From NCBI RefSeq assembly GCF_013266755.1, contig NZ_JABRWJ010000011.1:62001-126000 (forward strand): DNA of 64,000 nucleotides, in the 5' to 3' direction. The DNA comes from Pseudaquabacterium terrae. GTDB lineage: Bacteria > Pseudomonadota > Gammaproteobacteria > Burkholderiales > Burkholderiaceae_C. The notes under the pieces are model-generated. The model was given only the letters and a program-made list of their open reading frames with translations, was not told the DNA's origin and did no database searches. Shown here one piece after another: positions 56,283 through 64,000 of this stretch (its first letter is position 1; each line of letters opens with the position of its first letter). Made by a program: the position numbers and the translations under genes.

Positions 56283-57481
56283 ATGTGGCTGCAGGATGCG
56301 ATCGGCATGTCGTGGCGCGCGCTCAGCGCGCACCGGCTGCGCAGTTTTCTCACGCTGCTGGGCATCGCGGTGGGCATCGCCGCGGTGATCCTGCTGACCT
56401 CCATCGGCGAGGGGCTGCACCGCTTCGTGCTGGCCGAGTTCACGCAGTTCGGCACCAACGTCATCGGCATCACGCCGGGCAGGACCACCACCGGCGGCGC
56501 CAACCCGGGCTTTCCGTCGTCGGTGCGGCCGCTGACGCTGGCCGATGCGCAGGCGCTGCGCCGCGTGCCGCAGGTGCTGCAGGTCGCGCCCGGCGTGACC
56601 GGCAATGCCGAGGTCGAAGGCAACGGCCGGCTGCGCCGCGTGATGGTCTATGGCACCACGCCGACATTGATCGAGGCCTTCAAGCTGCGCATCCGCAGCG
56701 GCCGGTTCCTGCCGCCCGACGATGCCGACAGCGCGCGCAACTTCGTCGTGCTGGGCGCCAAGCTGCAGCGCGAGCTGTTCGGCGCGGACAGCCCGCTGGG
56801 CACGCGGCTGCGGGTGGGCAGCCTGCAGTTCCGCGTCATCGGCGTGCTGCAAGCGCGCGGCCAGTTCCTCGGCATCGACCTCGACGACGTGGCCTACATC
56901 CCGGCGGCGCGCGCGCTGGAACTCTTCAACCGCGACGGGCTGATGGAGATCAACCTGAGCTACGCCGAAGGCGCCAATGCGCACCAGGTGGCCAATGCCG
57001 CGAAAGCCGTGCTGGCGGCGCGCCACGGCCGCGAGGACTTCACGCTGGTGACGCAGGAAGACATGCTGCGCACGCTGTCGAACATCCTCGATGTGCTGAC
57101 GATGGCGGTGGCCGCGCTGGGCAGCATCTCGCTGCTGGTCGGCGGCGTCGGCATCGTCACGACATGACCATCGCGGTGGCCGAGCGCACCGCCGAGATCG
57201 GCCTGCTGGTGGCGCTGGGCGCGCGCCGCGCCACCGTGCTGCGCCTCTTCCTCGGCGAGGCCGTGGTGCTGTCCGCCGCCGGCGGGCTGCTCGGCCTGGC
57301 GATCGGCATCACGCTGGCGCAGGCGCTGCGGCTGGCGGTGCCGGCGCTGCCGGTGCAGACGCCCTTGCTGTTCATCGTGCTGGCCGAGGGCGTGGCCCTG
57401 GTGATCGGGCTGGCGGCGGGGGTACTGCCGGCGCGGCGGGCGGCGCGGCTGGATCCGGTGGAGGCGTTGCGGGCGGAATAG
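56283..57481 (+). pseudogene. MacB/FtsX-type ABC permease, frameshifted near its end
   Basis: The first 294 residues are intact: MSWRALSAHRLRSFLTLLGI, IAVGIAAVILLTSIGEG, a MacB periplasmic core (VMVYGTTPTLIEAF, VLGAKLQRELFG) and SISLLVGGVGIVTT. A one-base loss near 57162 then shifts the frame; MTIAVAERTAEIGLLVALGA and the P-A-x-x-A-A tail (PARRAARLDPVEALRAE) continue in another frame to 57481. If the shift is a sequencing error the gene would be a complete 399-residue permease. It sits directly after another permease fragment. Confidence 0.83.
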
Positions 57482-57694
57482 CGGCAGCAAACTGCACAGC
57501 TCGTCGATGTCGGCGACGGGCAGCCGGCGCGAGCACCACGCCCGATCGATGATCGGCGCGGGACGCCTGTGCGGCGGCGATGACTTTCAGGGGAAAGTCA
57601 TCGTTGCGGGATCGATCGCCCTACGGCCAGTGCAAACCCAAGGGGCGATTGAGCGATGGCTTCAGCCCCGAAGTCATCGCCCCGGCTCACGTCG

Positions 57695-58579
57695 TCACGA
57701 CGCAGCCTTGATCTGTCGCATCTCCTCAGCCAGCATCCACAGCGCACGGTTCAGGCTCACGCCGCGGTCGATGCTGCCGACCGGCCGGGTCTGGAGCCTG
57801 CGGCCCTGCACGCTGCGGCCCGGCTGCCCGCCACGCATCACGTTCTCCTGCACGCGCTGGAACGTGGTCCAGAGGTTGTGCCCGATGTCGTCGACGCGGC
57901 GCGCCTCATTGAGCTGTTCGGCAGTCACCGGCGCCGGCCGGTGTCCGCCCGTCTCTTCGACCGGGCGCTCGCCGAAGCGCAGTGCCAGCGCAGCCGTCGC
58001 GAAGGCGATCTCCTCGCGCGGCTCAAGCGGCAGGGCCTTCATCGCCTCGGTTTGCTGCTCCACCGCCTCGAACTCGTCGAGCACGCGGAAGGCTCCTTCG
58101 ATCACCTCACCCTGGATGTTGCCCTTGTGCGGGATGCGGATGTCCTCCACCACCTCGCCCACCACCAGGCCGTTGCAGCACACGAAGCGGAACATGCCCG
58201 CGAGCATTTGGTAGCTGCTGGCGCCGTCGTGGCTGTTGATCAGGATGATCTCGTTCGCCTCGGGCCGGGTCTGCACCTGCCCGGCATGCCGCATGCGGAT
58301 CATGTGCTTGGTGAACGCGGCCTTGCCTTCGATGCGGCTGGCGCCTTGCGCGACCATGAAGGGCTCGAATCCCTCCTTGCGCAGGCCGCGCAGCACATCG
58401 ATGGTGGGGATGTAGGTGTAGCGCTCGGAACGGCTCGCGTGCTTGCCCTCGGCAAATATGGACGGCGCCGCGGCGCGCATCTGGTCTTCGCTCAGGGGCT
58501 GGTCGCCACGCATCACGCGGGCGTTGGAGGCAAACCTTGTGGCCAAGGCCGGGGTGGCCAGTGTCGTGGTCGAGTACAT
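57695..58579 (-). CDS. DUF932 family protein
   Basis: A 294-residue protein of the DUF932 (phage/plasmid-like) family: SERYTYIPTIDVLRGLRKEG, HMIRMRHAGQVQ, EIILINSHDGASSYQMLAGM and FRFVCCNGLVVGEVVEDI. These proteins are common in integrative and conjugative elements and plasmids; a role in replication or host takeover is suspected but not proven. AAGGAAC precedes the ATG at 58579. Same strand and close to the SSB gene, the usual pairing on mobile elements. Confidence 0.9.
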   Translation of the reverse strand: MYSTTTLATPALATRFASNARVMRGDQPLSEDQMRAAAPSIFAEGKHASRSERYTYIPTIDVLRGLRKEGFEPFMVAQGASRIEGKAAFTKHMIRMRHAGQVQTRPEANEIILINSHDGASSYQMLAGMFRFVCCNGLVVGEVVEDIRIPHKGNIQGEVIEGAFRVLDEFEAVEQQTEAMKALPLEPREEIAFATAALALRFGERPVEETGGHRPAPVTAEQLNEARRVDDIGHNLWTTFQRVQENVMRGGQPGRSVQGRRLQTRPVGSIDRGVSLNRALWMLAEEMRQIKAAS

Positions 58580-58666
58580 GATGTTCCTTCGATCGTTGGG
58601 TCGGCTTCGAAGGGCGGGCGCGGCTCGGTGGCCTATTGACCAACCTGTCGCCCACCCGGTTCGGGT

Positions 58667-59128
58667 TCAGGCGTCGGCTTGCGCCGGCTGGCGCGCGTTG
58701 CGCGGCTTGCGGCTGTTCACGGCCGGTGCGGTGGGCCTCCCTCCGCTTGGCGCACCTTCATCGTCACGGTGGGTGCGGCGGGCTTCGCTCTCGGCGCGGC
58801 TGTCGAGGTAGTCGATCTCCTCGGCAGTGAATGCCATGCCGTAGACGGTCTCGCCGTCCTTCTCGTAGTTGTTGTTGCGCAGCCGGCCGGCGATGTTGAC
58901 GTGCGAGCCCTTGCGCAGGTACTCGGCGGCGTTCTCGGCCTGCTTGCCCCACAGCGTCCACTGGATCGCGGTCGATTCCTCTTCGCGCGTCTCGCCCGAT
59001 CCGCGCCGCGTATTGCTGATTGCGGTCACCACCGCCTTGGCGATCTTGCCCTCGCGACCGTTGACGAATTCGAGCTTGACGGCGCCCGCCAGGTGCGCGT
59101 GACGTTGAAACACTTGAACGTTGGCCAT
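58667..59128 (-). CDS. ssb: Single-stranded DNA-binding protein
   Basis: A 153-residue OB-fold protein: NVQVFQRHAHLAGAVKLEFV, AVVTAISNTRRG, WTLWGKQAENAAEYLRKGSH and VNIAGRLRNNNYEKDG. The C-terminus is basic and lacks the acidic DDDIPF-like tail of chromosomal SSB, a feature of element-encoded SSB proteins. The ATG at 59128 is chosen over 59134 because AGGAG stands eight bases before the former but only two or three before the latter. It precedes the DUF932 gene in the transcript by 87 bases. Confidence 0.87.
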   Translation of the reverse strand: MANVQVFQRHAHLAGAVKLEFVNGREGKIAKAVVTAISNTRRGSGETREEESTAIQWTLWGKQAENAAEYLRKGSHVNIAGRLRNNNYEKDGETVYGMAFTAEEIDYLDSRAESEARRTHRDDEGAPSGGRPTAPAVNSRKPRNARQPAQADA

Positions 59129-60029
59129 GGCCATATCTCCTGACGTGAGCGACCAGCCGGGCCCCGATCCGGGTTGCCCTCAAAACTGATCCTCTCGCTC
59201 GGACTTCCTCGCTCCCGCCCACGGGCGGGCGGGGGGTGGGCATGGTCCCTTCCCTCACGGGAAGGGGTTGGGGATGGGTGGGGTTCATCAGCAGCCGAAG
59301 CAGTGAGCCGGTTTCCCGGCCCACCGCTTTGAAGATCCCCCCACAAGTCCCCCTCACCCACGGATGGGGGCGCAGCTGGGGGGAGCGCGGTGGGACGACT
59401 GGCGCACGGGCTGCTCCCTCCCACGGTCGGCGCAGCGTCGCGGCTGATGTGCCAGCTTGCCTGGCTCAGCGGTTGCAGCGAAGATCGGCCTAACGCTCAC
59501 GAGCAGCGGCGCCCCTGCGGCCGACGTGCCACAAAGCAAAGCGACTGGCGCGGTGGTCGAGCTGCTGCGAGCACTTCTCGCACTCCCGACTTCAGCGGCC
59601 CGGCGTCGGGCGTGGCGGTGACCGGGGTGGCGATCTGGCTGGCGCGCACCGAGCGCAGCGACCTGCAAGCCGGTCAGTTCGCCAAGCGGGCCTCGTTCAC
59701 GCGCAGCGTGAAGGAATCAGGGCCCGCGATCCCCGGGCAAGGGAAGGGGCCGCGGCGTGCTTCAGCCGGCAGCGCCGGCCTGCTCGGATCTGCGTGAGGG
59801 ATGGCAGCCCGTCAAGGGGCGAGACGCTGAGCCTTTTGACAGCGGCTCGACGCGCAGCGCAACAGCCCGGCCCCGCGCAGCGGGGACACGTCCAGGCCCA
59901 CCGAGACCTGTAGGCAGACCTGGCCCCACCCGCGCCATCTGCGTCCCCACTTGTCTCGACGTAGTAGGCCAAGGAAACCTCGCCCGAAGGCCTTACGATG
60001 ACTTCGACAAGAACGGCAGGGACAAGACC
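59129..60029. other. Long non-coding stretch with G/C-rich repeats
   Basis: About 900 bases with no convincing gene. It holds the SSB promoter region, the hairpin at 59247-59266 and G-runs at 59230-59240 and 59370-59390 that resemble common Burkholderiales intergenic repeats (ccccttcccgtgagggaagggg type). Plus-strand frames at 59390-59797 show no family motif. Confidence 0.45.
59247..59266. repeat. Perfect hairpin, intergenic repeat type
   Basis: CCCTTCCC (59247-59254), loop TCAC, GGGAAGGG (59259-59266): eight-pair stem with a tetraloop, followed by a G-rich run. This form is typical of dispersed intergenic hairpins in beta-proteobacterial genomes. It lies 119 bases upstream of the ssb start. 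Confidence 0.6.
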
Positions 60030-60383
60030 TTGAACCCGAACGACCACGACGACAGCCGATCAGTCGCCCTGTATTGGGACTTCGAGAACCTGCACGCCGG
60101 CCTCATGGAGGCCAAGTACGGCGAAGGTGTCTACGCCAAGCAGGACAACCGCTTCAAGGTCCAGGAACCGCTCGTCGACGTGCAGGCCCTCGTCGAGCTG
60201 GGTGCCTCGTTCGGTCCCGTCGCCATCAACCGCGCCTACTGCAACTGGCAGTACTTCGGCCGCTACCGCGACGCCCTGCTGCAAAGCGCCGTCGAACTGA
60301 TCCAGCTCTTCCCTCCCGGCGCTTCCGCCAAGAACGGCGCCGACAAGAAGGGCGAGACCGACCACCTGCTGCGCGCCCGTTGA
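60030..60383 (+). pseudogene. NYN-domain (LabA/DUF88-like) protein, 3' truncated
   Basis: The frame reads SVALYWDFENLHAGLMEAKYG (the metal-binding D-x-E-N start of NYN nucleases, seen here as YWDFENLH), RAYCNWQYFGRYRDALLQSA and VELIQLFPPGASAKNGAD. The family normally continues with the second acidic motif (KNGADI-R-x-x-x-D). Here the text changes to KKGETDHLLRAR and stops at 60383, so about half the nuclease domain is missing. A TTG at 60030 is the likely start. Confidence 0.75.
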
Positions 60384-60434
60384 GGGCCTGACGCCCCCGA
60401 GTCCACCATCACGGGCCCAACGCCATTTGGACAA

Positions 60435-60644
60435 CTATTGATAGTCAGAATGCAGCGCCGGCGGCTGGGACAGGTCTCCATCGATGTTCAGCAGGACGCT
60501 GGCCAACTCGAGCTTGCGCCACAGGGACGGCGGCATCGCCATGATCCCTTCAGGAGTGCGCGCACGGGTGATCCAGGCGCCGATCTGGGCGTGCTGGTCG
60601 GTGGTCAGCAGCATGCGGTCCCGCATCTCGTCAAGCGTCTGCAT
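60435..60644 (-). CDS. Small hypothetical protein
   Basis: A 69-residue protein, MQTLDEMRDRMLLTTDQHAQ then WITRARTPEGIMAMPPSLWR and LELASVLLNIDGDLSQPP. The helical content and even composition look like a real protein. I recall similar small genes beside DUF932/ssb on elements, but no named family. GAGGAA lies upstream of the ATG at 60644; an earlier ATG at 60683 lacks a site. Confidence 0.6.
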   Translation of the reverse strand: MQTLDEMRDRMLLTTDQHAQIGAWITRARTPEGIMAMPPSLWRKLELASVLLNIDGDLSQPPALHSDYQ

Positions 60645-61014
60645 GGTTGTCGTTTCCTCGAGGAAGTCGTCGACTTGAAGCACGCAGGATGCCAGAGCCC
60701 GGCGCCACCTTCGTGACGGGCATCGCTACAGTGGAGTTGGCAGCGACGAGGCTCAGGCTTAGACGAGCCGAAAACGCGCCGGCGACGCCTTGTCGAAGGC
60801 CGTTGACCCTCCGAGTTCGTGGTCGCCGTCAGGATATGCCGATGCCGGCACCGAGCTAGACCCGTCTTGCCACCCACCTTGCTCGGCTCGCTGTTGACGT
60901 CTGTCGAGCGAGATGCCGGACTCGGGGCTCCTCGAGGACCCCGTCGACAGCATTGACGGCGCGCATGATGAAGCAGCTCGATTCATGGCCCGGCCGGGAG
61001 GCCGACAGGCGTAC
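60645..61014. other. Intergenic stretch, no gene seen
   Basis: About 370 bases between the small protein and the H-NS gene end. Open frames on both strands are short and show no motif. The promoter of the minus-strand small gene should lie near 60650-60720. Confidence 0.4.
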
Positions 61015-61524
61015 TTACGGCTTGATCAAGTACGGAGTCCGGTCCTCGACGCCGGCGATCCACAGCGGGGGCTTTCCGCGGCCGGTCCACGTCTTGCCCG
61101 TTGCCGCGTCGCGGTACTTGGGTTCGCCGACCGTTTTCGCGGCCGCCGCGCTGCGCCGGCCCCTGCCCTTCGCGACCACCGCCGGCTCCGCGCCGTTCGA
61201 CTTCGCCGAGGCGATCAGGAATGCGGAGCGGTCCTTGGCGCCGGCGATCCAGGCGGGCGGCTTGCCGCGGCCAGTCCATGTCTTGCCGGTTGCTGGATCG
61301 CGGTACTTGGCCACACCGAACTGCGGCGCCTGCGTCACCGCTGCGCCTCGTACTGCGCCGCCCTTTGCCGACTTGGACAGACCGAGGTCGTCCGCGGAAA
61401 TGCCGTACACGCTGATCGCCTCGCGGATGCGCCCGATGACACCGGCCTTCTCGGCATCGCGAAGCTTGTCTGCCTGGGCCTGAAGCCGGGCGATCTCAGC
61501 CGTCAAATTGCGGTATGTGCTCAT
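61015..61524 (-). CDS. H-NS family DNA-binding protein with duplicated C-terminal domain
   Basis: A 169-residue nucleoid protein. Residues 1-45 form the oligomerising coil (NLTAEIARLQAQADKLRDAE). Unusually it has two copies of the DNA-binding motif: KYRDPATGKTWTGRGKPPAW at 73-92 and KYRDAATGKTWTGRGKPPLW at 136-155, separated by a basic linker (AVVAKGRGRRSAAAAK). Beta-proteobacterial H-NS proteins normally have one such domain in about 100 residues. The ATG at 61524 has AAGGAC upstream. Likely silences or bridges AT-rich and element DNA. Confidence 0.9.
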   Translation of the reverse strand: MSTYRNLTAEIARLQAQADKLRDAEKAGVIGRIREAISVYGISADDLGLSKSAKGGAVRGAAVTQAPQFGVAKYRDPATGKTWTGRGKPPAWIAGAKDRSAFLIASAKSNGAEPAVVAKGRGRRSAAAAKTVGEPKYRDAATGKTWTGRGKPPLWIAGVEDRTPYLIKP

Positions 61525-61588
61525 TCCAAGTCCTTTGGTCAATGGGAGAAGGGCCGACGCCCTTCCCTCTTCTCAAGCCGCAGCTCGA

Positions 61589-62005
61589 TTACAGCGCGGC
61601 GTCCTTGAGCTTCTTCAGCGCTCGGGTCTTGATCTTCACCGTGGCAGGCTTCGCGGCGAACACGCGTTCCTGCTTGGTGAACGGGTCGATGCCTGTGCGC
61701 TTCTTCTTGGCCGGCACGTTGAGCACGGTGACCTTCAGCAGTCCGGGCAGCGTGAAAGCGCCCAAACCCTTCTTGTGCACCGACGCCAGCATCGTCGCTT
61801 CCAAGGTCGCGAACACCGCCTTGACGGCCTTGGGTTCGACGCCGGAGGCCGCTGCCACGTGCGCGATCAGTCCGGTCTTGTTGAGGGCCTCCTTGATCGG
61901 TTTCGAGGCCACAGGCGCTGTAGCCTTCTTTGCGGGGATCGGGCCCTTTGCGGCCGCGGCCTTCTTGGCTGTTGCCGTTGTCGTCTTCTTCGATGCAGTT
62001 GCCAT
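61589..62005 (-). CDS. HU-family protein with lysine/alanine-rich N-terminal tail
   Basis: A 138-residue protein. Residues 1-35 are a histone-H1-like tail (KKTTTATAKKAAAAKGPIPA). The rest is an HU/IHF-like fold: LNKTGLIAHVAAASGVEPKA, VFATLEATMLASVHKKG, FTLPGLLKVTVLNVPAKKKR. The GIDPFTKQERVFAAKPATVK segment replaces the canonical R-N-P-x-T-G-E-x-I arm. Similar HU-like proteins occur in Burkholderiales. It stands next to the H-NS gene on the same strand and may act with it. Confidence 0.87.
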   Translation of the reverse strand: MATASKKTTTATAKKAAAAKGPIPAKKATAPVASKPIKEALNKTGLIAHVAAASGVEPKAVKAVFATLEATMLASVHKKGLGAFTLPGLLKVTVLNVPAKKKRTGIDPFTKQERVFAAKPATVKIKTRALKKLKDAAL

Positions 62006-62098
62006 AGAACCTTATACCAACGATTGAGATGCGCCTGTCATGCAGGCGCGGCATTCTAAGTGCCTCAGGCGAAAGAGCCCAATGCGCGGTTCGGGCGA

Positions 62099-63058
62099 CT
62101 ACGCTGCGAGCCGATGCTCGTAGTAGGGTCGCTCCCGATCATCAAGGATTGCGTACAGATCACCGAGCCGCCTTGGATCCGGGTTCAACCACGCGTCGAT
62201 GTTCTCTGGCCGCAAGGGAATGATGCACCGGTCATGCCCCGCTGCAGACACCTCCGGCGGCGGCTCGTCGGTGATGGCCGCAAATGAGAGCAATTCAGGT
62301 TCCCCAGGAAGGATCGAGCGCGACCAAAGGCAGGCGACCAGCATGTCCTGTGTCGGTCGGGGCCTGAACTCGAGCACCGCATTCTGGACCTCCTCGCCTT
62401 CTGCCAGCTCACGCCCTTGCACCCGATGGAGGTTCACGTTCTCGTAGAACGCGTTGACCACCGTGATTCCATGTGAGTACCCGAAGATGCCCTTCCAGAA
62501 GCCCTGGAGGTTGTCTCGCCTGGCGTTGTACGTTCCCGGGTACTTTGTGTCATAGAACGCTGGCTTCCCGGCCGGGCGGCACTGGTAGCGCATCGGCTTG
62601 ACGACGCGGCGGCCGTTCTCGACCACCAGAACCGGCGCGTAGTAGCCGGGATAGATGCGGCAGTCGTCGTCGATCAGTTCGGTCCTGCGCATGTCGGCCA
62701 GCTTGCCCATCGCAGCTTCGATCTTGTTGATGGCGATGCGCAGGCTCTCCGCCGCGGCCTTCGTCGGCTTGCTCTGCAGGGCGCGCTCGGCGTCAGCCTT
62801 GCGCTTGCGCTGCTTGAAGAGGTCCTGCTCCCATCGAACGGTCTGGTCCGCGGCATGCTCCTCGATCAGCATCCTGATCATTCGCTGCTCTTCGTTTTGC
62901 GGATCGCTGAACGCCAGCTCCATCGCCTTCGGAACCTTCACCTTGGGATCGGTCCTGCGCCGCCAGAACAGATCGACGAACTCGCGCAGATCGATGTCGG
63001 CGCCGAACGTCCGCACGTAGCGGCGGTAGTCGTGGATGATTTGAGCGGAATAGCACAT
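62099..63058 (-). CDS. SRAP domain protein (SOS response-associated peptidase, YedK-like)
   Basis: A 319-residue SRAP protein. The start at 63058 gives MCYSAQIIHDYRRYV with the catalytic Cys2 exposed after Met removal. Other conserved parts: YPGYYAPVLVVENG, PMRYQCRPAGKPAFYDTKYP, FYENVNLHRVQGREL, LSFAAITDEPPPEV and GHDRCIIPLRPENIDAWLNP. It belongs to the longer MCYSAQ subgroup with a helical insert (residues 70-120). Such proteins crosslink to abasic sites in single-stranded DNA. Upstream codons before Met1 are unrelated. Confidence 0.9.
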   Translation of the reverse strand: MCYSAQIIHDYRRYVRTFGADIDLREFVDLFWRRRTDPKVKVPKAMELAFSDPQNEEQRMIRMLIEEHAADQTVRWEQDLFKQRKRKADAERALQSKPTKAAAESLRIAINKIEAAMGKLADMRRTELIDDDCRIYPGYYAPVLVVENGRRVVKPMRYQCRPAGKPAFYDTKYPGTYNARRDNLQGFWKGIFGYSHGITVVNAFYENVNLHRVQGRELAEGEEVQNAVLEFRPRPTQDMLVACLWSRSILPGEPELLSFAAITDEPPPEVSAAGHDRCIIPLRPENIDAWLNPDPRRLGDLYAILDDRERPYYEHRLAA

Positions 63059-63161
63059 GCGTTGTTGGAAACGAAGGACCGTGCTTCGAATTGTGCGCTG
63101 TACAGGCGCGCGCAAGCTTGCCCGATGCGCATCGTTTGCCTGGAATTGCTGCCGCGGCCGT

Positions 63162-63563
63162 GAGCTGCACGGCCAGAAGCTGGCCGGCCTGTAGGAGCTG
63201 GTACGGATCGCGAAGCCCGGAAAGCAGGAATCTTGGCTGCTCTTCAAGAAGCGCGACGCCTGGACGCGACCGCTGGCCGAGTACGACGTCGTGACGGCGC
63301 TGCCGGACAGCGTCGTCAAGAAGCCGCTCGGACCAGTCCGAGAGCGGGAGGCTCGATCAGCACCCGCGAGTAGCGATGACATCGGCCTGGCCGGGCCAAG
63401 GAGGCACCGCTTCCCGCCAAGTTGAGTCCACAGCTCGCGACCTTGCCAAGGCGCCGCCGACGATCGCTGAGTGGGTCTACGACATCAAGTCGACGGCCAC
63501 AGCATCCTGGCGCGAATCGAGAACGGCAAAGCACGCTTCACGACGCGCAACTGGGAAGCCTTA
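63162..63563 (+). pseudogene. ligD: ATP-dependent DNA ligase LigD remnant
   Basis: The frame reads LHGQKLAGL, a stop, then ELVRIAKPGKQESWLLFKKR and AEYDVVTALPDSVVKKPLG, matching the polymerase/phosphoesterase to ligase linker of LigD. Further pieces appear in changed frames: KLSPQLATL, then AKAPPTIAEWVYDIK, then DGHSILARIENGKARFTTRN (the KxDG ligase site is lost at the junction, reading DIKS/VDGH). At least one stop and two shifts are present and both ends are missing. Confidence 0.8.
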
Positions 63564-63961
63564 ACCAGCAGCACGAGGCAGCGCCTCCTCTCGGTCATCC
63601 ACGCACTGTGTCGGCGACCGAAGCCGGCCCCATCAAGGAGCACAATTTCGAGACTGCGTTCCAACACACGGAGGATCCACGGAGCACCTGCAGCGACCGT
63701 GACAGCTTGCCTGGCGCGATCGAAGCCGCTGCGCGGAGCAGCCCGCCCAACAGCATGAGCCCCGGCCCCGCAGCTGCGGGCGGCGTGACACCAAGCGCAG
63801 CGACTGGTGCGACGATCGAGGCCGGGCGATCTGAACAGCAGGCGCTCGAGCACCAGGCCGGGACACGCGCCTGCAACCAGGGCTCCAGACGCAGACCCAC
63901 GCGGTGTATTCTTTCCTAGCCGAGGTCACCCTCGCGCCGAGTCCCCGCAAAGGATCGAACC
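63564..63961. other. Intergenic stretch, no gene seen
   Basis: About 400 bases after the LigD remnant. It may contain more degraded coding sequence, but no frame shows recognisable motifs. The last 20 bases carry aaaggatcgaacc, a plausible ribosome site for the frame starting at 63962. Confidence 0.4.
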
Positions 63962-64000
63962 ATGTGGGTAGTGTTCGTCTCGTTCGCGACGCAGAACCTG
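63962..64000 (+). CDS. Start of an unidentified gene, cut by the window edge
   Basis: ATG at 63962 with AAAGGA about eight bases upstream opens MWVVFVSFATQNL and continues past the window. Thirteen codons are too few to assign a family. The hydrophobic start could be a signal or membrane segment. Confidence 0.3.
   Translation, partial: MWVVFVSFATQNL

Noticed and set aside
59230-59400. G-run and hairpin region as a possible CRISPR or tandem repeat array
   Set aside because: Only one hairpin and irregular G-runs; no regularly spaced repeats.

Overview
The window is a high-GC (roughly two-thirds G+C) bacterial chromosome segment. Its gene content suggests a betaproteobacterium of the order Burkholderiales, possibly near Rubrivivax, Leptothrix or Methylibium: a fused Mrp-type antiporter subunit A/B, Rnk-like proteins, tandem universal stress proteins, CBS-BON proteins, 3-hydroxybutyrate dehydrogenase, H-NS with the GKTWTGRGKPP motif, and FdxA. 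This placement is inferred from gene families only. No rRNA, tRNA or CRISPR array was seen.

Layout. 0.2-5.1 kb: a minus-strand redox cluster (F420-type reductase, DoxX, LigB-type dioxygenase, esterase, a frameshifted gene, NADPH:FMN reductase) divergent from a LysR gene that has a perfect palindromic operator. 5.4-6.3 kb: a broken universal stress gene joined to a copy of the end of a LysR gene. 6.4-8.5 kb: TRIC-type channel, tandem universal stress protein, Rnk-like protein. 8.8-14.8 kb: a complete cation/proton antiporter operon (mnhABCDEFG, A and B fused) with overlapping genes. 14.8-19.2 kb: excisionase-type regulator, second Rnk-like protein, sensorless histidine kinase, MarR regulator, PAS protein, FdxA and an sdhB remnant. 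19.3-23.9 kb: aconitase translationally coupled to a small protein and a universal stress protein, then a third Rnk-like gene. 24.2-31.8 kb: a branched-chain-amino-acid-type ABC transporter, a divergent LysR gene and a patatin. 31.9-36.2 kb: ECF sigma factor with ferritin-like protein and cytochrome c, ferredoxin reductase-type protein, nitronate monooxygenase, phosphoesterase. 36.2-48.8 kb: a second MarR regulator and a stress/overflow-metabolism cluster (BdhA, hemerythrin, DUF2945, CBS, a large epimerase/VKOR-like fusion, UDG-like, two DUF488 proteins, 6-phosphogluconate dehydrogenase, a truncated transaldolase, SemiSWEET, two CBS-BON proteins, acetyl-CoA synthetase). 49-64 kb: an accessory region rich in broken genes (DUF4062, IS3 transposase, efflux system, NYN, LigD) mixed with intact DUF932, SSB, H-NS, HU-like, SRAP, a lipoprotein protease and an unusual lower-GC membrane protein with a TIR-like tail.

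How it may work together. Universal stress proteins, Rnk-like proteins, CBS-BON proteins, hemerythrin, ferredoxin, PHB/acetate enzymes and an orphan kinase/PAS pair resemble the low-oxygen-activated locus known in Burkholderia. Three Rnk-like genes share a conserved inverted-repeat leader, two MarR genes share an operator, and the liv and acs loci share a 57-base upstream element. These repeated regulatory elements are the most informative new signals here.
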